NCBI GenBank assembly: GCA_020809705.1
Contig: CP085826.1
Coordinates: forward strand, 2,108,001 to 2,172,000
DNA: 64,000 bases
Source of the DNA: Calonectria ilicicola
Lineage: Eukaryota; Ascomycota; Sordariomycetes; Hypocreales; Nectriaceae
Direction: 5' to 3'
The first letter of the stretch is position 1, and each line of letters starts with the position of its first letter. The notes beneath the pieces were generated by a model. It was given only the letters and a program-made list of their open reading frames with translations, was not told the DNA's origin and did no database searches. Of the stretch, positions 44,241 through 55,771 are shown piece after piece. The position numbers and the translations under genes are program-made.

Positions 44241-45883
44241 GTCTGGTAATTTGTCATTCAGTGGGGAAAAAAAGTAGATATGGCCGTCCGGCGGTCAATG
44301 TTGATTACTGTACAGGTTGATACTTAAATTTTGGAATATGCTGCCAATGTACATTTGCCTCCGTAGTCGGCAAACTCTTCGACATTAGGTAGTGCAACCT
44401 CGCGATCGAAAATATGGAATTCCACAAAGTTGGAAAAACATCCTTGTGATGTAATGAAGAGCCGTTTTCCTCAAACTCTAGCCCCGTCTGCCCGGTGACC
44501 TATTGAGCCAAGATGTTCCTGCAACGAGGGAAGCCGATTTGTTCCCTTGAGTGATTTATTCAATATTGTCTAAGAAATCAGCGTCATCGCACATTTGAGA
44601 GCAGACCACGACGTATTTTGCTATCCAAATCGGGTCATCCGACTGATATTCGACACAGGCGTGTAACAGCTTTTACGCTACTGTGTGCTGCCAAGTGGCG
44701 TCAAATTTGACACCGACATCTGCACGTGTTCCGATTCAACCCTTGTCCGGATTACCTTTCATAGTTCAGGGGCTTAGGTCTCAAGGGCGTGGTTGGCTGC
44801 GGAGATAGATGCGTGGCAGTCATTCTACTTTGCCCAATAGGTTGTAGGTTTGTCTTCGCACTACAGCTGCAGGGCGCTTAAACTGCCTGCCCCTTCATGC
44901 CTAAGAGGATGTAACCCTCCTGGGATTTTATCCAATCTTCAAGGTCTAGATGGAGTGAGTTGAATTAAGGCGGTTGAGGAAGAGCGGTCACCATGATCCA
45001 AAATGGCAAGCCGATGGGGCGTATTTTCCAGTACTGCTATTCCTTCATGTTTATAAATCGAAAATTGTCCCCCCATCCGAGAACTATTAGCCTCTATTTT
45101 AGTCTCGTCTTTCAAAACACCTGCTTCAACCATGTCAAGATGATAAACGCTGAACAGAGTCAATGTCACAACAATCACAGCAACCATGTGGGTATCCAAA
45201 GGTTGGTAATCATCCACCTCCACCTCCACCTCCACCTCCACCAATGATCCAATGATCCAAAGCTCCCAAATATCCCTTTCTGGTCATCACTTTGCATCAA
45301 ACAGATTTGAAATGGTCTATAACAATCGTGGTTTCTTTTTTCTTATTTGGGGCATTAGTTCGCTGACCTCCATCAACCAGTAACGAAAAAGTGAGCACGC
45401 CTCGAAGTCTTTGCCCTGCCAATGTCACGACATTTCCTCAAGCGAGCACTCATCCGAATATTCGGATGTCCATTGGAAATAGCAATACAACAATTAAGCC
45501 AGCGCATAGTTCACATAGTCAATTAGAGTACATTCAACTACTCAGTAAGGGTCTGCCCAAGACCCTTGTTGCCAAATTGACCCAAACCTATAATGATACG
45601 AGTCCTCTTGAAAGGTTTTGTCATGAAACATGTGGCATAGACAGTTCAACTATCAAAAACAGAGTTATTATTGGCGAGCCACGGTCTTCTAGTTGCTGTG
45701 CCTCCAATGGGTCTTGTGGAATATAAAGCGAGCAACCTGTCATGGGTGAGAGGGGTCTCGCAGAATGATGTCACGAATTAAAAAGGATGAAGCCGTTTTC
45801 TATCTATTTCAGTCTTATATTGGTCAATTATGTATTTAATTGTAGCTTTTATTCATTATAATAATATTATTATTATCAAACAA
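44241..45883. other. Intergenic 1.6 kb with a CACCTC microsatellite
   Basis: No convincing gene. Frames at 44939-45244 (-) and 45391-45726 (+) lack domains; the second starts only with GTG. The microsatellite is listed separately. Confidence 0.5.
45213..45242 (+). repeat. (CCACCT)n microsatellite
   Basis: Five uninterrupted CCACCT-type hexamer units, followed by a duplicated AATGATCC. Confidence 0.9.
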
Positions 45884-47311
45884 CTAGAAATTTTCACTTT
45901 TGCAATCTTGCTCGGGACTCAATGGAGCCAGCTCAAGCTCGTCCATCATATCTCTCCAAAGTTCGCCTTCCAAGCCTAATCGTGTGGTGAGATTAGCCTC
46001 ACGTAGCCATAAGGAAATGGCTTCATACTCTCTCCTAGCGCGTTGTCGAGACCACCACAGCATTTCAAAACGGCACATGAGCCCAAACCAATATCCATAA
46101 AGCCACAGTGCTTTTTCGTTTCTCTCAGCGAGCAAGTCACGGAATTCGGCAAATGCTTTGGCCAGAAACATTTTGTATACGAATGCATTAGACGGCGTTG
46201 GCTTGAGATTACGCACAAACGCGGCCGTTTTGATGACTGGCAGAATGACCTGCCCCAGAGGCGGTCTTTGAGCGGCGGCTCCACCATTTGCGCCCTCCAC
46301 CCTTGTACTCGGCACGCAAGGGGCGCCTTTGGGTAGACCATCATGATGATCTACTATGTTTTCCAGTTCAAAAAATTCGATCCATTTTGGCGGTATTATT
46401 TCCAACGAATGCGTAGTTGCGGGTAAGCGTCCATCTTGCTGGTCAAGGAAAATAGGGCCAAGCAAACTCATTGCTCCCTCCAAATACGGCTCCATAGACC
46501 TCATCAGGGGCCTGACTCCAGCCTGAAAAGCGAGCCATCTCTGACGATCACTATTCTTTTCCAAGGCCCACGAGGTACCCGAATAAGGCTCGGTGTGACC
46601 AGTACTCTCTGATGCAGGGAACGGAAACGCAAGTAAACTGAGAAGCGTTGCGCCCAGAAACAGAACGTTTACTCCTGACTGTCCAAGGTCCTTTAGCGGC
46701 GTTGAGGCGGCCTTGAGGTAGTCTTGGATAGCTAGAGACTGCTGAAAATGCTCAGAGATGCGATGACGGGTGTCTCCAGGTGAGACGTGTCGAAGGTGGC
46801 ACGCCGCAATGGCAAGCATGGAGTTGCGGACCAAGGGACTGGACTGAAATAGCGACATAAATTCATCAGTGTGGTTCATGTGAAATATTTCAGTCCAGTT
46901 CTCGTAACAGTGACGTATGAGATGCATAGTCGGGGTACCGTCCCTGGTGCTCGACAATGAATAAGGCGCCACTGTGACGGAGTTCAAGATCGAGAAGCCC
47001 TCGGGATATTTCTTCCCAGACGCCAGTTTCGTCAAGCTCGCAGCGCTTTCACTTTGATTGTCATCGCCGCTGTATACGCATCCCCAGCCGTTTCTTCTGC
47101 ACCTGTTGCAAATGGGTCTGGACTCATCGCACTCGCACCCAACATTAGCTCTTCCTATCAAGCGCAGCTATTCCTCGAATTAACACACCTTGACCTTTTT
47201 GGACTTGCACGTCAGGCAACCGGACTTGGTTCTTTGGAAAACCTTCCGTTTCCTGTATCCGCGGACGCTTGGGTCAAAGTCGCGTGTCATCAGAACCCGG
47301 AATTCGGCCAT
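45884..47311 (-). CDS. Zn(II)2Cys6 transcription factor, divergent to a dehydrogenase
   Basis: Two exons, 47311-47189 and 47131-45884; 456 residues. The 57-bp intron (47132-47188, GTGTGT donor, GCTAAT branch, GCGAG acceptor) falls inside the zinc cluster. Splicing completes it: GCLTCKSKKVK joined to CDESRPICNRCRRNGWGC, i.e. C-x2-C-x6-C-x6-C-x2-C-x6-C. The remainder has the fungal-specific factor layout: YENWTEIFHMNHTDEFMSLF, LVRNSMLAIAACHLRH, NVLFLGATLLSLLAF and RQRWLAFQAGVRPLMRSM. The start at 47311 (MAEFRVLMTRDFDP) is followed by a second in-frame ATG at 47290. It is divergent from the short-chain dehydrogenase at 47812, which makes that gene a candidate target; this is inferred from layout only. 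Confidence 0.88.
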
Positions 47312-47811
47312 GATGATCAAAAGACTGCGGCACTGTCCTGTTCCAGACGTCTAGTCTAGGATGAAAAAGGTAACCAACCGTGGAGACGCCATTAGTTTTT
47401 GTTTTTATCTCGCAGAGCGCCGGAATGGAGATAAGTAGATTAATGTCCGCAGGGCTGAACGTCAAGAGCCACTGCAATGGACCGCCATCGCTGCCGATCC
47501 TTTGGTGGGGGCGACGTCGCTCGAGCCAGCTCGGTTGCCTTTTATGGTTTGGCGCCGCCGCCATCCCGTCAGCGACGGGATTCGGAGACACCTCACAAGC
47601 CAATACCACGGAGGCGTGCAAGGGGGCAAGAAACCAAAGTGAACACAGTTCGTCGTAGGAAGGGGGCTTAATGGAAATTCCGCAGTATAATACAGCTGCC
47701 GCATGTTAGAATATAAATATTCCCACAAGTCTCGTCTGGCAGACAATCATTACCCCATCATCCTTTGCATATACACTTCACACCACAATCCTTTCTTTCA
47801 AAACACAAACA
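47312..47811. promoter_or_regulatory. Divergent promoter of Zn2Cys6 factor and short-chain dehydrogenase
   Basis: 500-bp spacer between two start codons. CGG and CCG triplets typical of zinc-cluster operators occur, but no unambiguous paired site was assigned. A TATAAATA lies near 47711, about 100 bases before the dehydrogenase ATG. Confidence 0.45.
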
Positions 47812-48951
47812 ATGCCTCACAAGTGTTCTCCTCAGCAGAAAACTCCCTCTAGGAAACCTATACCTTCGAAGGATATGGAAAGGTTTCCCGAAAACTTTGC
47901 CCCCATCTTCTTCCAGAACCAATTCCGAACCAAAGTCGACTTGCCCACGCCAGAAATGTACCCCAATGTCAAGGGAAAGTGCGCCATCATCACGGGCTCC
48001 AACACTGGACTTGGATTCCAAGCGGCAAAGCAACTTCTCTCTCTTGGACTGTCCCATCTTGTCATGGGCGTGCGTTCACTTGATAGGGGCAACCAAGCCG
48101 CCACCCAGCTTCGTCTTGCCAACACTGATGCAAAGATTGACGTCTACGCTTTGGACATGGAGTCCTACGACTCGATCCAAACCTTTGTCCGCAAGTGTGA
48201 CGAGAACCTCACGCACATAGACATGGTGATTTTAAACGCTGGGCTCTCTCCGCTGCACTTCCAGACTGCGTCTTCGACAACCCATGAGAAGACCATCCAA
48301 GTCAACCACATCAGCACAGTGCTGCTCACATTTCTCCTTCTTCCCATTCTAAAATCAAAGACAAAGGGCTCGGAACCACCAAGGCTTACTCTTGTCAACT
48401 CTCTCACGGCCCACCTATGCAAGTTACCCAACAAAGACCAGCGACCATTCTTGCCATCATTCGACGACACCTCAATCACTCCATGGGACCCGCAGGAGAG
48501 ATACGGCGTGTCGAAATTACTCTGCCAACTCTTCATCGTCAAGCTGGCAAGCTTAGTAAACCCCAACGATGTGATCATCAACATGGTCGACCCCGGCCTG
48601 ACCAAAGGCACCAGCCTTGCGCGCGACGCCAAGGGTGCTTTTGGCGTGGCTGTCAAAATTTTCCTATCCATTGCTGGGAGACCAGTGGACAGAGGCGCTG
48701 CAACCTATGTAAATGCGGTCTTGGATCAGGGTAAAGAATCTCACGGTTGCTTCCTCATGAATTGCAATATTTCTCCGTGAGTTGAACTCCATTGAGTGCG
48801 GTGTTGTCTGCTAATTATTTTTCTGTTGCTTAGACTCGCTCAGTGGTATTATACAGACGGACAAACGTTGACTGATGTGATTTGGACTGAAACGCTCGAG
48901 GAGCTCAAGTTTGCCAAGGTTGAACAAATTCTGGCTTCCTTGCAATCCTAA
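47812..48951 (+). CDS. Short-chain dehydrogenase/reductase
   Basis: Two exons, 47812-48776 and 48834-48951 (57-bp intron, GTGAGT donor, TGCTAAT branch, TTAG acceptor); 360 residues. Rossmann motif TGSNTGLG at 61-68, NAG at 142-144, a Ser in VNSLTAH (about 197), and Y-x-x-x-K (YGVSK) at 231-235, all in standard SDR order. A 60-residue N-terminal extension (ERFPENFAPIFFQNQF) resembles fungal members of the retinol-dehydrogenase-like/WWOX-type branch. It should oxidise or reduce an alcohol/ketone using NAD(P). The end is variable (WTETLEELKFAKVEQILASL), as in fungal relatives. It shares a promoter region with the Zn2Cys6 factor and is probably regulated by it. Confidence 0.92.
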
Positions 48952-49404
48952 ATGTTGAAATATATCTCTTCGGTGCTCTTTTCTTATATCCATTCTTTTC
49001 TGACATAACTATATTTAGTAGCAACTCATGTCTTGGATAGTTTTTTTATATACTTCTCGCGTTTTCTCGGCGTCGAATGTATTAGGCAGAGTTGACTCTC
49101 ATTGGATATTCTCTATGTTTTTCGAACAAAATAGGACCAGTAATATTTGGTGCGAAAATAGTGCAACGTCATATGGTGCATGATATCAGGAACTTCTTAA
49201 ATTTCCCAGTCAAATGCTGTAAATAGCCAGAAACGGCAAGGAAATATATAAATCCAACTCTCATACATCCAATCCGGGATCCGCTCTTTTAACTAGGCAA
49301 CCATTTTTTTAAAGATACAAGAACGCTTCACTTATAAAATACAGGGCATTAACATTAGCACGGCTGTCAGCCATTCGTAGTCAGCCAGAGTTTGGCGCCG
49401 CCTC
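48952..49404. other. Intergenic, convergent 3' ends
   Basis: 3' flanks of the dehydrogenase (+) and NMN adenylyltransferase (-). No gene. Confidence 0.45.
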
Positions 49405-50458
49405 TTAGGCCACTGCAAGCTGCTTGTTCTTCGCTGCTGCGTCGGCGTCATCGACGTATAACCGCCGTTCTTTGATGTACCGAATGACCGAGTGAGGAGT
49501 CATCCATTTTACGCTCATGTCTCGCTTCAGGAAGAGCCTGATTTTTGTGCTGCTCACATCGTTGGCGACCAGTTGTGGGACGATGACAATGTTCTTTTCC
49601 CATGTCTTGAGGTTTTCCAGGGCAATCTTCAGGTCCGTTCCGTTTCGCTCGATAACGAATGTGCCGAAGTCGCCAAGGATATGGTCGAGATCCTTTTGGT
49701 TCCAGATGCTGGGGGTAGACATGGTTCCAATGAGGTCAGCCCCGGCAAGGAGCATAATCTTGGCTGGTCTTTGGGTTTTTCCATCTGTAGTGTAGACGCC
49801 TCCAATAACCTGGTTAAGTTCATAGTCGAAGTCTAGAGCATTTCGGTTAGCCATTGATCTTGGTATGGGCCCAAAAGGGGGGGGGGGTAAGATCTGGGGG
49901 TGAATTACGGTCAAGGACAGCAGCAGTAGGGCTATATTCAGGTTGAATCGCCTCCCAAGGGTCTACCATGATCCAATCATCTGAATCTCCAGATTCCTCT
50001 GTTGCCAATTCACACATGCGCACTCTGTTGGCGGGTGACGCATTAGCCTACGCAATTTCCAAGAGGGGGGCGGGGAATAGCGGCGTTGCTTACCGATGAT
50101 GTGATGGGGCGAGTCCACTCTTCTTGTATGCATCGGACACTGGGCTTAGAAAGCCACCAACAACCTCGTATTGTGTATTGATGCGGGCATAGTCCTTTGC
50201 AATCTCAAAAATTCTGAGATGGAGAATTGAAATGGGTGAGAAACTCTGCGAAAAAAGACAAGTCAGTGGGCATTTCCTTGCGGGTTGGGTCGGAGCGCAA
50301 ATTCCGATGGGGGGATTGCTTACTCCGCAGGCTACGAGGACCAGCGGGATGCGATCCGAGTCCTCCTGTTGCAACCGTAACCTATGGGTCGGGAACTGGT
50401 AGTTTTCGAGCGTCATTTCCGACGCAGAGGACGTCGAGACGGGCGCGGCTGGCTTCAT
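49405..50458 (-). CDS. Nicotinamide/nicotinate mononucleotide adenylyltransferase
   Basis: Four exons: 50458-50324, 50245-50094, 50024-49909 and 49832-49405; 276 residues, with all phases matching. The nucleotidyltransferase signature is rebuilt by splicing: LVLVACGSFSPISILHLRIFE (GSFxPxxxxHL), and the C-terminal (I/V)SSTKIR motif is present in VANDVSSTKIRLFLK. Other conserved parts are SGLAPSHHRVRMCELA, DDWIMVDPWEA, VLDHFDYELNQVIGG, LLAGADLIGTM and LDHILGDFGTFVIERNGTD. It joins ATP to NMN or nicotinate mononucleotide, making NAD or deamido-NAD, an essential step in NAD synthesis and salvage. The intron at 49833-49908 carries an 11-base C run (G run on the + strand). The start at 50458 (MKPAAPVS) was chosen because upstream frame sequence is not conserved-looking; 50518 is an in-frame alternative. 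Confidence 0.95.
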
Positions 50459-53133
50459 TCTGTGCGGTGATAAATCGGAAATCGGAGGTCGGAAATAATT
50501 GCGATTCCAGAGCAGCAACTCTGGGAAACGGGTGGATGTCTGCGAACTCGTCGTTGCTCAAGAGGCGACAATGTTCATTTATTGTTTCGTGAATAGTAGC
50601 TGACAGAGGAGGGGGGAGTCAGAGAAAAAAAAATTGTGTGGGAGGAGAGTTAGTTTAAAAGTGAAAAGTCTAAGTCGACGATGAGAGGAAAGGATGGCTT
50701 CTTGTTGACTTGGTGGCGGGGATGTTTCCGGCCTAACACAAACGATAGTGCTAAACTGGAGTGCTCGAGTGACCTAGACCCAGCATGACATTTCCCCATC
50801 TACTCCATGTACTTTTCGTAGTGGCTTTATGAAATATGGGCCCCGTAGCTGTGCTATGCTGTCTTAGTGCGAACGCACCATGTTGCAGAGGAGGGGCCGG
50901 AGCTCCGTATCGGATGCCCGGAGGCAGCCCGATCTCAACCAGGGTTTGGATCGTCACCAAGTGTCTGGAGCCTGGTCTCGGAGCAAGGGATGCATTGAGC
51001 ATCACGGGGTGCGAATCGCTGGCCAGGGCAGACCTGATGCGCCGCCTAGGCCCCTCACGTGTGGCCATCAATGTCCCAGGCCATAGGCTCAGCCTTCAGT
51101 TGCGGAGAAGCACTATCCCTGCAGTGCGGGGGTCCCGCGGGGAACCACAAAGCGCCAACAAGTCCTGTTGTTCCCTTTTCCGCACCCAACCTTTTCCTCC
51201 TGTCCGGATTCCGCTAGTGACCAGGTCCAAATGCATTTCGAAACGCTGTTAGGTAAAGTCTCGTAAGCATGTCCTTTTTTTTTTTCTGATAGGATATATT
51301 CCTTGCCTCTGGTTTGTTGCTCCGTAATTGCTCACTCCCTCCCTCTCTCTCTCTCTCCCTCCGCCGCTCGCTCAGACTTTCCCACGTGACGGCCGCCATG
51401 GCCAAGCGAGAAGAGCATTTTGGGTCCCGTGGAGAGTCCGAAAAGAAAGCCCCCTACACACGTGATGGCGGGATCAGATCTAGATCCCAGACACAATCTT
51501 GTTGAGAACCTCTGTGCGTTCGACTATGTATCTCACGTGTTATAGAAGGTGGGTTTGGGATCATCGGTGCCCCTCAAAGCCAAGCGGCTCCAACAAGGTT
51601 GGCTCCAGTTGTGGCAGTGTCAATCATGCCACTATCCTATCCATGATTTACGATTGACTTGAGTGGCAAAAGTGTATACATAGTTTATGCAACGGCCATC
51701 CATTGAATGTGCCGAGACATAGTGCAATATGAATGCTATCCTGGTGGCCTGGCGCAAACCTTAGCTGCCAGCTTGAAACATGAAACGTCATATCTATCTG
51801 CCACAAATCACATGCTAGAATGGAAAACATTGCCGCATCACTGCCCATCACGTCATGTTGATCATGGCAGTACAATCGCAATTTGCCTATCCATTGGTGT
51901 CGTGCCACGTCCAATTGAACAGAAGGCTAAAGTTTGTGCGGTCGGTGAAATCAAAACCTATTTGAAGTCAAATTCCCCGACAAGACGGATATTTCTATAG
52001 TGCTGTGGGAAAGCTGCTTGCCAAGTCTGCTTTAGGGAGCTATCCTGCTTTCATCTCCATGATCAGGTTCTATTCGGAGCGGGAGCTACCCTATAGCATA
52101 CGGCCTCTAATTCGAAGCACCCAGATGAAGCATCTTCGTGATTGGTTGGGCGAGGTTGAAATCGTTTCAATAAAAACTGCCGGGAACATGGTAAGCATCT
52201 GGGATCTCCGAGATCCAAAATGGTTCCCGTTTAGGTGGGCAGCACCTCTGCACTGAGCGGGAATGGTGTCAGAGATGTGCGCAAAAGCGCATTTGGCGGA
52301 GACATGGGGATTTTAAAGGGGAATCGATAAATGCCATTCATTGTTCAAAGACTGGGGCTAGAATCATGCATTCGGTCAATTGCTGACGGGCGCACAGATG
52401 GGAGACACATGGGCAGAGGAACAAATAGCGCAATGGACCGCAGTCTGGGTGATGTTGGATGCAGCGACTGGAACATTGTGTTCACTGCCAAGGGTCGCGG
52501 CGAATTGATTCCCATGGCTGCTCGTACTCGTGTCCGGTGCTACACGCGATTACGATGGGCCTTTGGCGTCTCAACGGCTTGGATGGACCTAACCACCCAC
52601 AAGAGGTGGTAAATACCCATTGCTTATGGACACAGTGGAATGAATTACATCCATTGTCAAAGGATTCCTCCCCCCCTATTCGTATTCGTCCTTTTCGCGT
52701 GGCATCCTCATCTCCAGTCTCAAATCTCATCTGCCCAGGCTCTTAGCCTCCGCCATCCGGCTCACGGCGCAGCCAACCATATCGCAGAGATTTGCTCACC
52801 CTGTCGCGCCAAAACCGCCGCTTGTCCTGTGTTGGCAATCTGTGGACCGCTGTGTGGGGCGGAGAAGATGGCATCCGATGCTCTCAAACTGGGCCGATGT
52901 TTTTTTTGGTAGACGGGCGGTGAAAGCGTACATTAAATGCGAAATACAAAAGCTCAATCGCCTTGAGTTTGAGCTAACGCGTCAATTGACCGTGTAAAAA
53001 AGGCCTTCAAGTCGACCGTGTGCCTTCCTTGATCGCTGGCATTGCTCGTCTTGTGCTCCGAGTTTGGGTTCAGACCTCGCGCCAGTTTCCCGTTCCAGTG
53101 TGTCAAGTCGTCCCAAGGTGGCCCCCATTCAAT
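50459..53133. other. Divergent intergenic region of 2.7 kb, no firm gene
   Basis: Between NMN adenylyltransferase and ERG24. Contains a CT-rich microsatellite (listed) and a 35-codon ORF at 51398-51505 in a GCCGCCATGGC context, too short to support. The rest is probably promoter and leader sequence. Confidence 0.5.
51335..51363 (+). repeat. CT-rich microsatellite
   Basis: CTCC units followed by about seven CT dinucleotides and CCTCC; a polypyrimidine tract common in fungal promoters. Confidence 0.8.
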
Positions 53134-54698
53134 ATGGCGACTCCGAAGCACCAGTACGAATTCGGCGGCCCGTGAGTGCTTCCATTGTCTTATACGGAAT
53201 AATCCACAGCCATATGCTAACATTGCGACAGCATCGGCGCTGCAGGCATCGTCTTTGGGCTTCCGGTCTTAATGACTGTGCTTTTCCTCGGCTGTAATGA
53301 CGTCTCCGGCTGCCCTGCGCCCGCCCTACTGCATCTTCGCTCTCTTACTTGGGAAACCCTCAAGACTCAGATTCCATGGCCTGAAGATGGTATCCGGGGA
53401 TTCGTTAGCTGGGAGGTCACCGGATGGTTGACCGCCTACTATCTCCTCAGCTTGATTCTCTACCGGGTCCTTCCTGCACAGGAAGTCTATGGCACCAAAC
53501 TGCGCGAGTCTGGCAAGCCTCTCAAGTACCGATTCAATGGTTAGTATTACCTGGCACTTATTGGCATGAAACAAAATGAATGCGCTAACCCTTTATTCCA
53601 GCTTTCAATTCCACTCTTGTTCAGCTTGCTGGCTGTGCCATTGGAACGTATCTTCACGGTGCTAACTTTGTCGTGTGGACCTTCATCACAGACAACTATC
53701 TCCAACTTCTTACGGCAAACATTATCTTGTCTTACATCCTCTCCATCTATGTCTACGTCAACAGTTTCAGTGTCAAGAAGAACAACTCTGAAATGCGCGA
53801 GCTGGCTCAGGGAGGACACACTGGCAGTTTCATTTACGACTTCTTCATTGGCCGTGAGCTCAATCCTCGAGTCACTATCCCCCTGATTGGAGAAGTCGAC
53901 ATCAAGGCCTGGCTTGAAATGCGACCTGGTCTGACTGGATGGGCTCTCTTGGACTTTGCATTTATTGCTAAGCAGTACCGTACTTACGGATACGTCTCTG
54001 ACAGTATCATCATTGTTGCTATGGTCCAGTCTTACTACGTGCTTGAAGGCCAATATGCCGAGGCTGGCATTCTGGGTATGATGGACATCATCACGGACGG
54101 ACTGGGTTTCATGCTCAACTTTGGTGACATCGTCTGGGTGCCATTCCTATATTCCACTCAGTGCCGCTATCTTTCCGTCTACCCAGTCCACCTCGGATGG
54201 ACTGGCGTCACTGCCATCGGATTGGTCTTTTCTATCGGACTCTACATTTTCAGAGCTACCAACTCCCAAAAGAACATGTTCCGTACCAACCCTACGCACC
54301 CCTCTGTCGCCAACATGCCTTACATCCAGACCAAGAGGGGAACGAGGCTCCTCACCGGTGGCTGGTGGGGACGCGCCCGCCACATCAACTACTTTGGCGA
54401 TTGGATCCAGTCTCTTCCATTTTGCTTGCCAACAGGTATTGCCGGCTACGTTATTTTCCCCGCCGGTTCTGCTCTGGCGAGTGTAGGCGTGAGGCGCATG
54501 ATTGATGGCCGAGAGGTCATTCAGGGTGACGCCGAAGGATGGGGAATGCTTTTCACTTACTTTTACTCGGCTTGGTTTGCCTTTATGCTTGTCCATCGTG
54601 AGCGTAGAGATGATGCTGCATGCGCCGAGAAATACGGCGAAGACTGGGAGAAATACCGAAAGCTTGTGAAGTGGAGGATTATCCCTGGAATCTACTAG
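53134..54698 (+). CDS. ERG24: Delta(14)-sterol reductase (ergosterol biosynthesis)
   Basis: Three exons: 53134-53171, 53232-53539 and 53602-54698; 480 residues, with phases consistent. It belongs to the ERG4/ERG24/lamin-B-receptor family of multi-pass membrane reductases. Landmarks: YEFGGPIGAAGIVFGLP at the N-terminus; DFFIGRELNPR; IKAWLEMRPGLTGW; GLGFMLNFGDIVWVPFLYSTQCRYL; LLTGGWWGRARHINYFGDW (the NADPH/sterol region); and the C-terminal KYGEDWEKYRKLVKWRIIPGIY. This combination, especially the GDIVWVPF and RHINYFGDW blocks with the WRIIPGIY end, fits C14 rather than C24 reductases. It uses NADPH to reduce the C14-15 double bond after lanosterol demethylation, in the ER or nuclear envelope. 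Confidence 0.93.
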
Positions 54699-54879
54699 AC
54701 GGATTTACTGGAGAGAATCATATAATATATCTGACAATATTCTATCCCGCTACTATAAATCCATGATTTCGTCGGTTTTAGCGCTTTGTGATTCGTAGGA
54801 TCTATGTAATCGAAACGGCTGATGAATTGTGCGTGAAGATATCGTCTCCCCAAGTAATTAGTTTGAGAGCTGCCTATCC
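54699..54879. other. Short convergent intergenic region
   Basis: 3' flanks of ERG24 (+) and the small minus-strand gene. Nothing else seen. Confidence 0.4.
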
Positions 54880-55384
54880 CTATTTGCTAGTTTCATTGAA
54901 ATTTGTTCCGTTCTTGGTTTCGGTCTCTGGAAATACTGGCGTACCAGCAATTGAGAGCACGGTTCCGTCATCAAGCACCCAGCCTGGATAACGTGGCACG
55001 AAAGGCTTGATTATCCCTTCTGCCTCGAGTCTTTTGAGCGCTTTGCTCCCTTTTAGCATCTTCTCCCACAATTCAGGGTTTTTTGTCATGAAGTTATCCC
55101 TCCTAGCCTTCTGCTCTATTTCTGCTTCAGAAAGAACTGGAGCGTCACAATCGTTCTTGGTACTAGCTTCCAGGTTTACTATTACAAGAGTTTTCATGAG
55201 TTAGTCTTGAGACAAATGATGCCAAGTAATATGGATGAGCAAGGGATGATTCATTGGACATGCATTGGTTGGTAGGTTCCTGGTTATTTTGTTCGACGTG
55301 TGTCTGATTCGTGCTGGCGACATTGTCACCAGGTAACTGATCATTGGAAGAGTTGCCTCGAGTAGGTTCCGAGTGGTCCGACAT
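54880..55384 (-). CDS. Small acidic/charged protein of unknown function
   Basis: Best model: exons 55384-55330 and 55178-54880 with a 151-bp intron (GTGACA donor, ACTAAC branch, TAATAG acceptor), total 117 residues with phases agreeing. The first exon encodes a Ser/Asn-rich start (MSDHSEPTRGNSSNDQLP). The second encodes a charged helix region (LSEAEIEQKARRDNFMTKN) then KMLKGSKALKRLEAEGIIKP and PRYPGWVLDDGTVLS. Without splicing, either a 73-residue or a 105-residue (55197-54880) protein is possible. No family recognised. The intron is longer than others in the window, so the first exon is uncertain. Confidence 0.5.
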
Positions 55385-55771
55385 GATTGCTTACACAAGA
55401 GATAACAAGAGAGCCTGGGAACTTCTGTGGGGAGGGGGAAGGTAATAATAAATAAAAAAGTGGAATCTCACATGCGTTGCCTAAAGTAGCACTTGAATCC
55501 AGAAATTTGGTTGGATCAGTGGCAGCGTTTGTGGGTTCTACATCCTTTTTTGGAGCTGCTAATCCTTCATCACAAAATAATAATCCAAATAATTATCCGA
55601 TTTATACTTCTCCAAAATTGTAGCATGTGATTCGAAAAATCGGTATGACTCCATCAATTGCGGCTTCGGGGTCTGGCAGAAGTTGTTTCTGATTCCAGGA
55701 GCTAAAGTTTTAATCGTAATTCGCCTTTGATAGTATGCATGATGTAGTATTTATTGTAAACTATCGGAGCC
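55385..55771. other. Intergenic, no gene seen
   Basis: AT-rich spacer between the small gene and the C2H2 gene. No feature recognised. Confidence 0.45.

Noticed and set aside
44939..45244. Minus-strand frame with VEVEVEV start
   Set aside because: The repeat comes from the CACCTC microsatellite; the rest has no recognisable domain.
45391..45726. 111-codon plus-strand frame
   Set aside because: Starts only at GTG, no ATG in good context, no domain.
51398..51505. 35-codon ORF with strong ATG context
   Set aside because: Too short and without splice, leader or conservation evidence; kept only as a note in the intergenic entry.
54147..54596. 149-codon minus-strand frame inside ERG24
   Set aside because: Antisense shadow of a clearly conserved gene.
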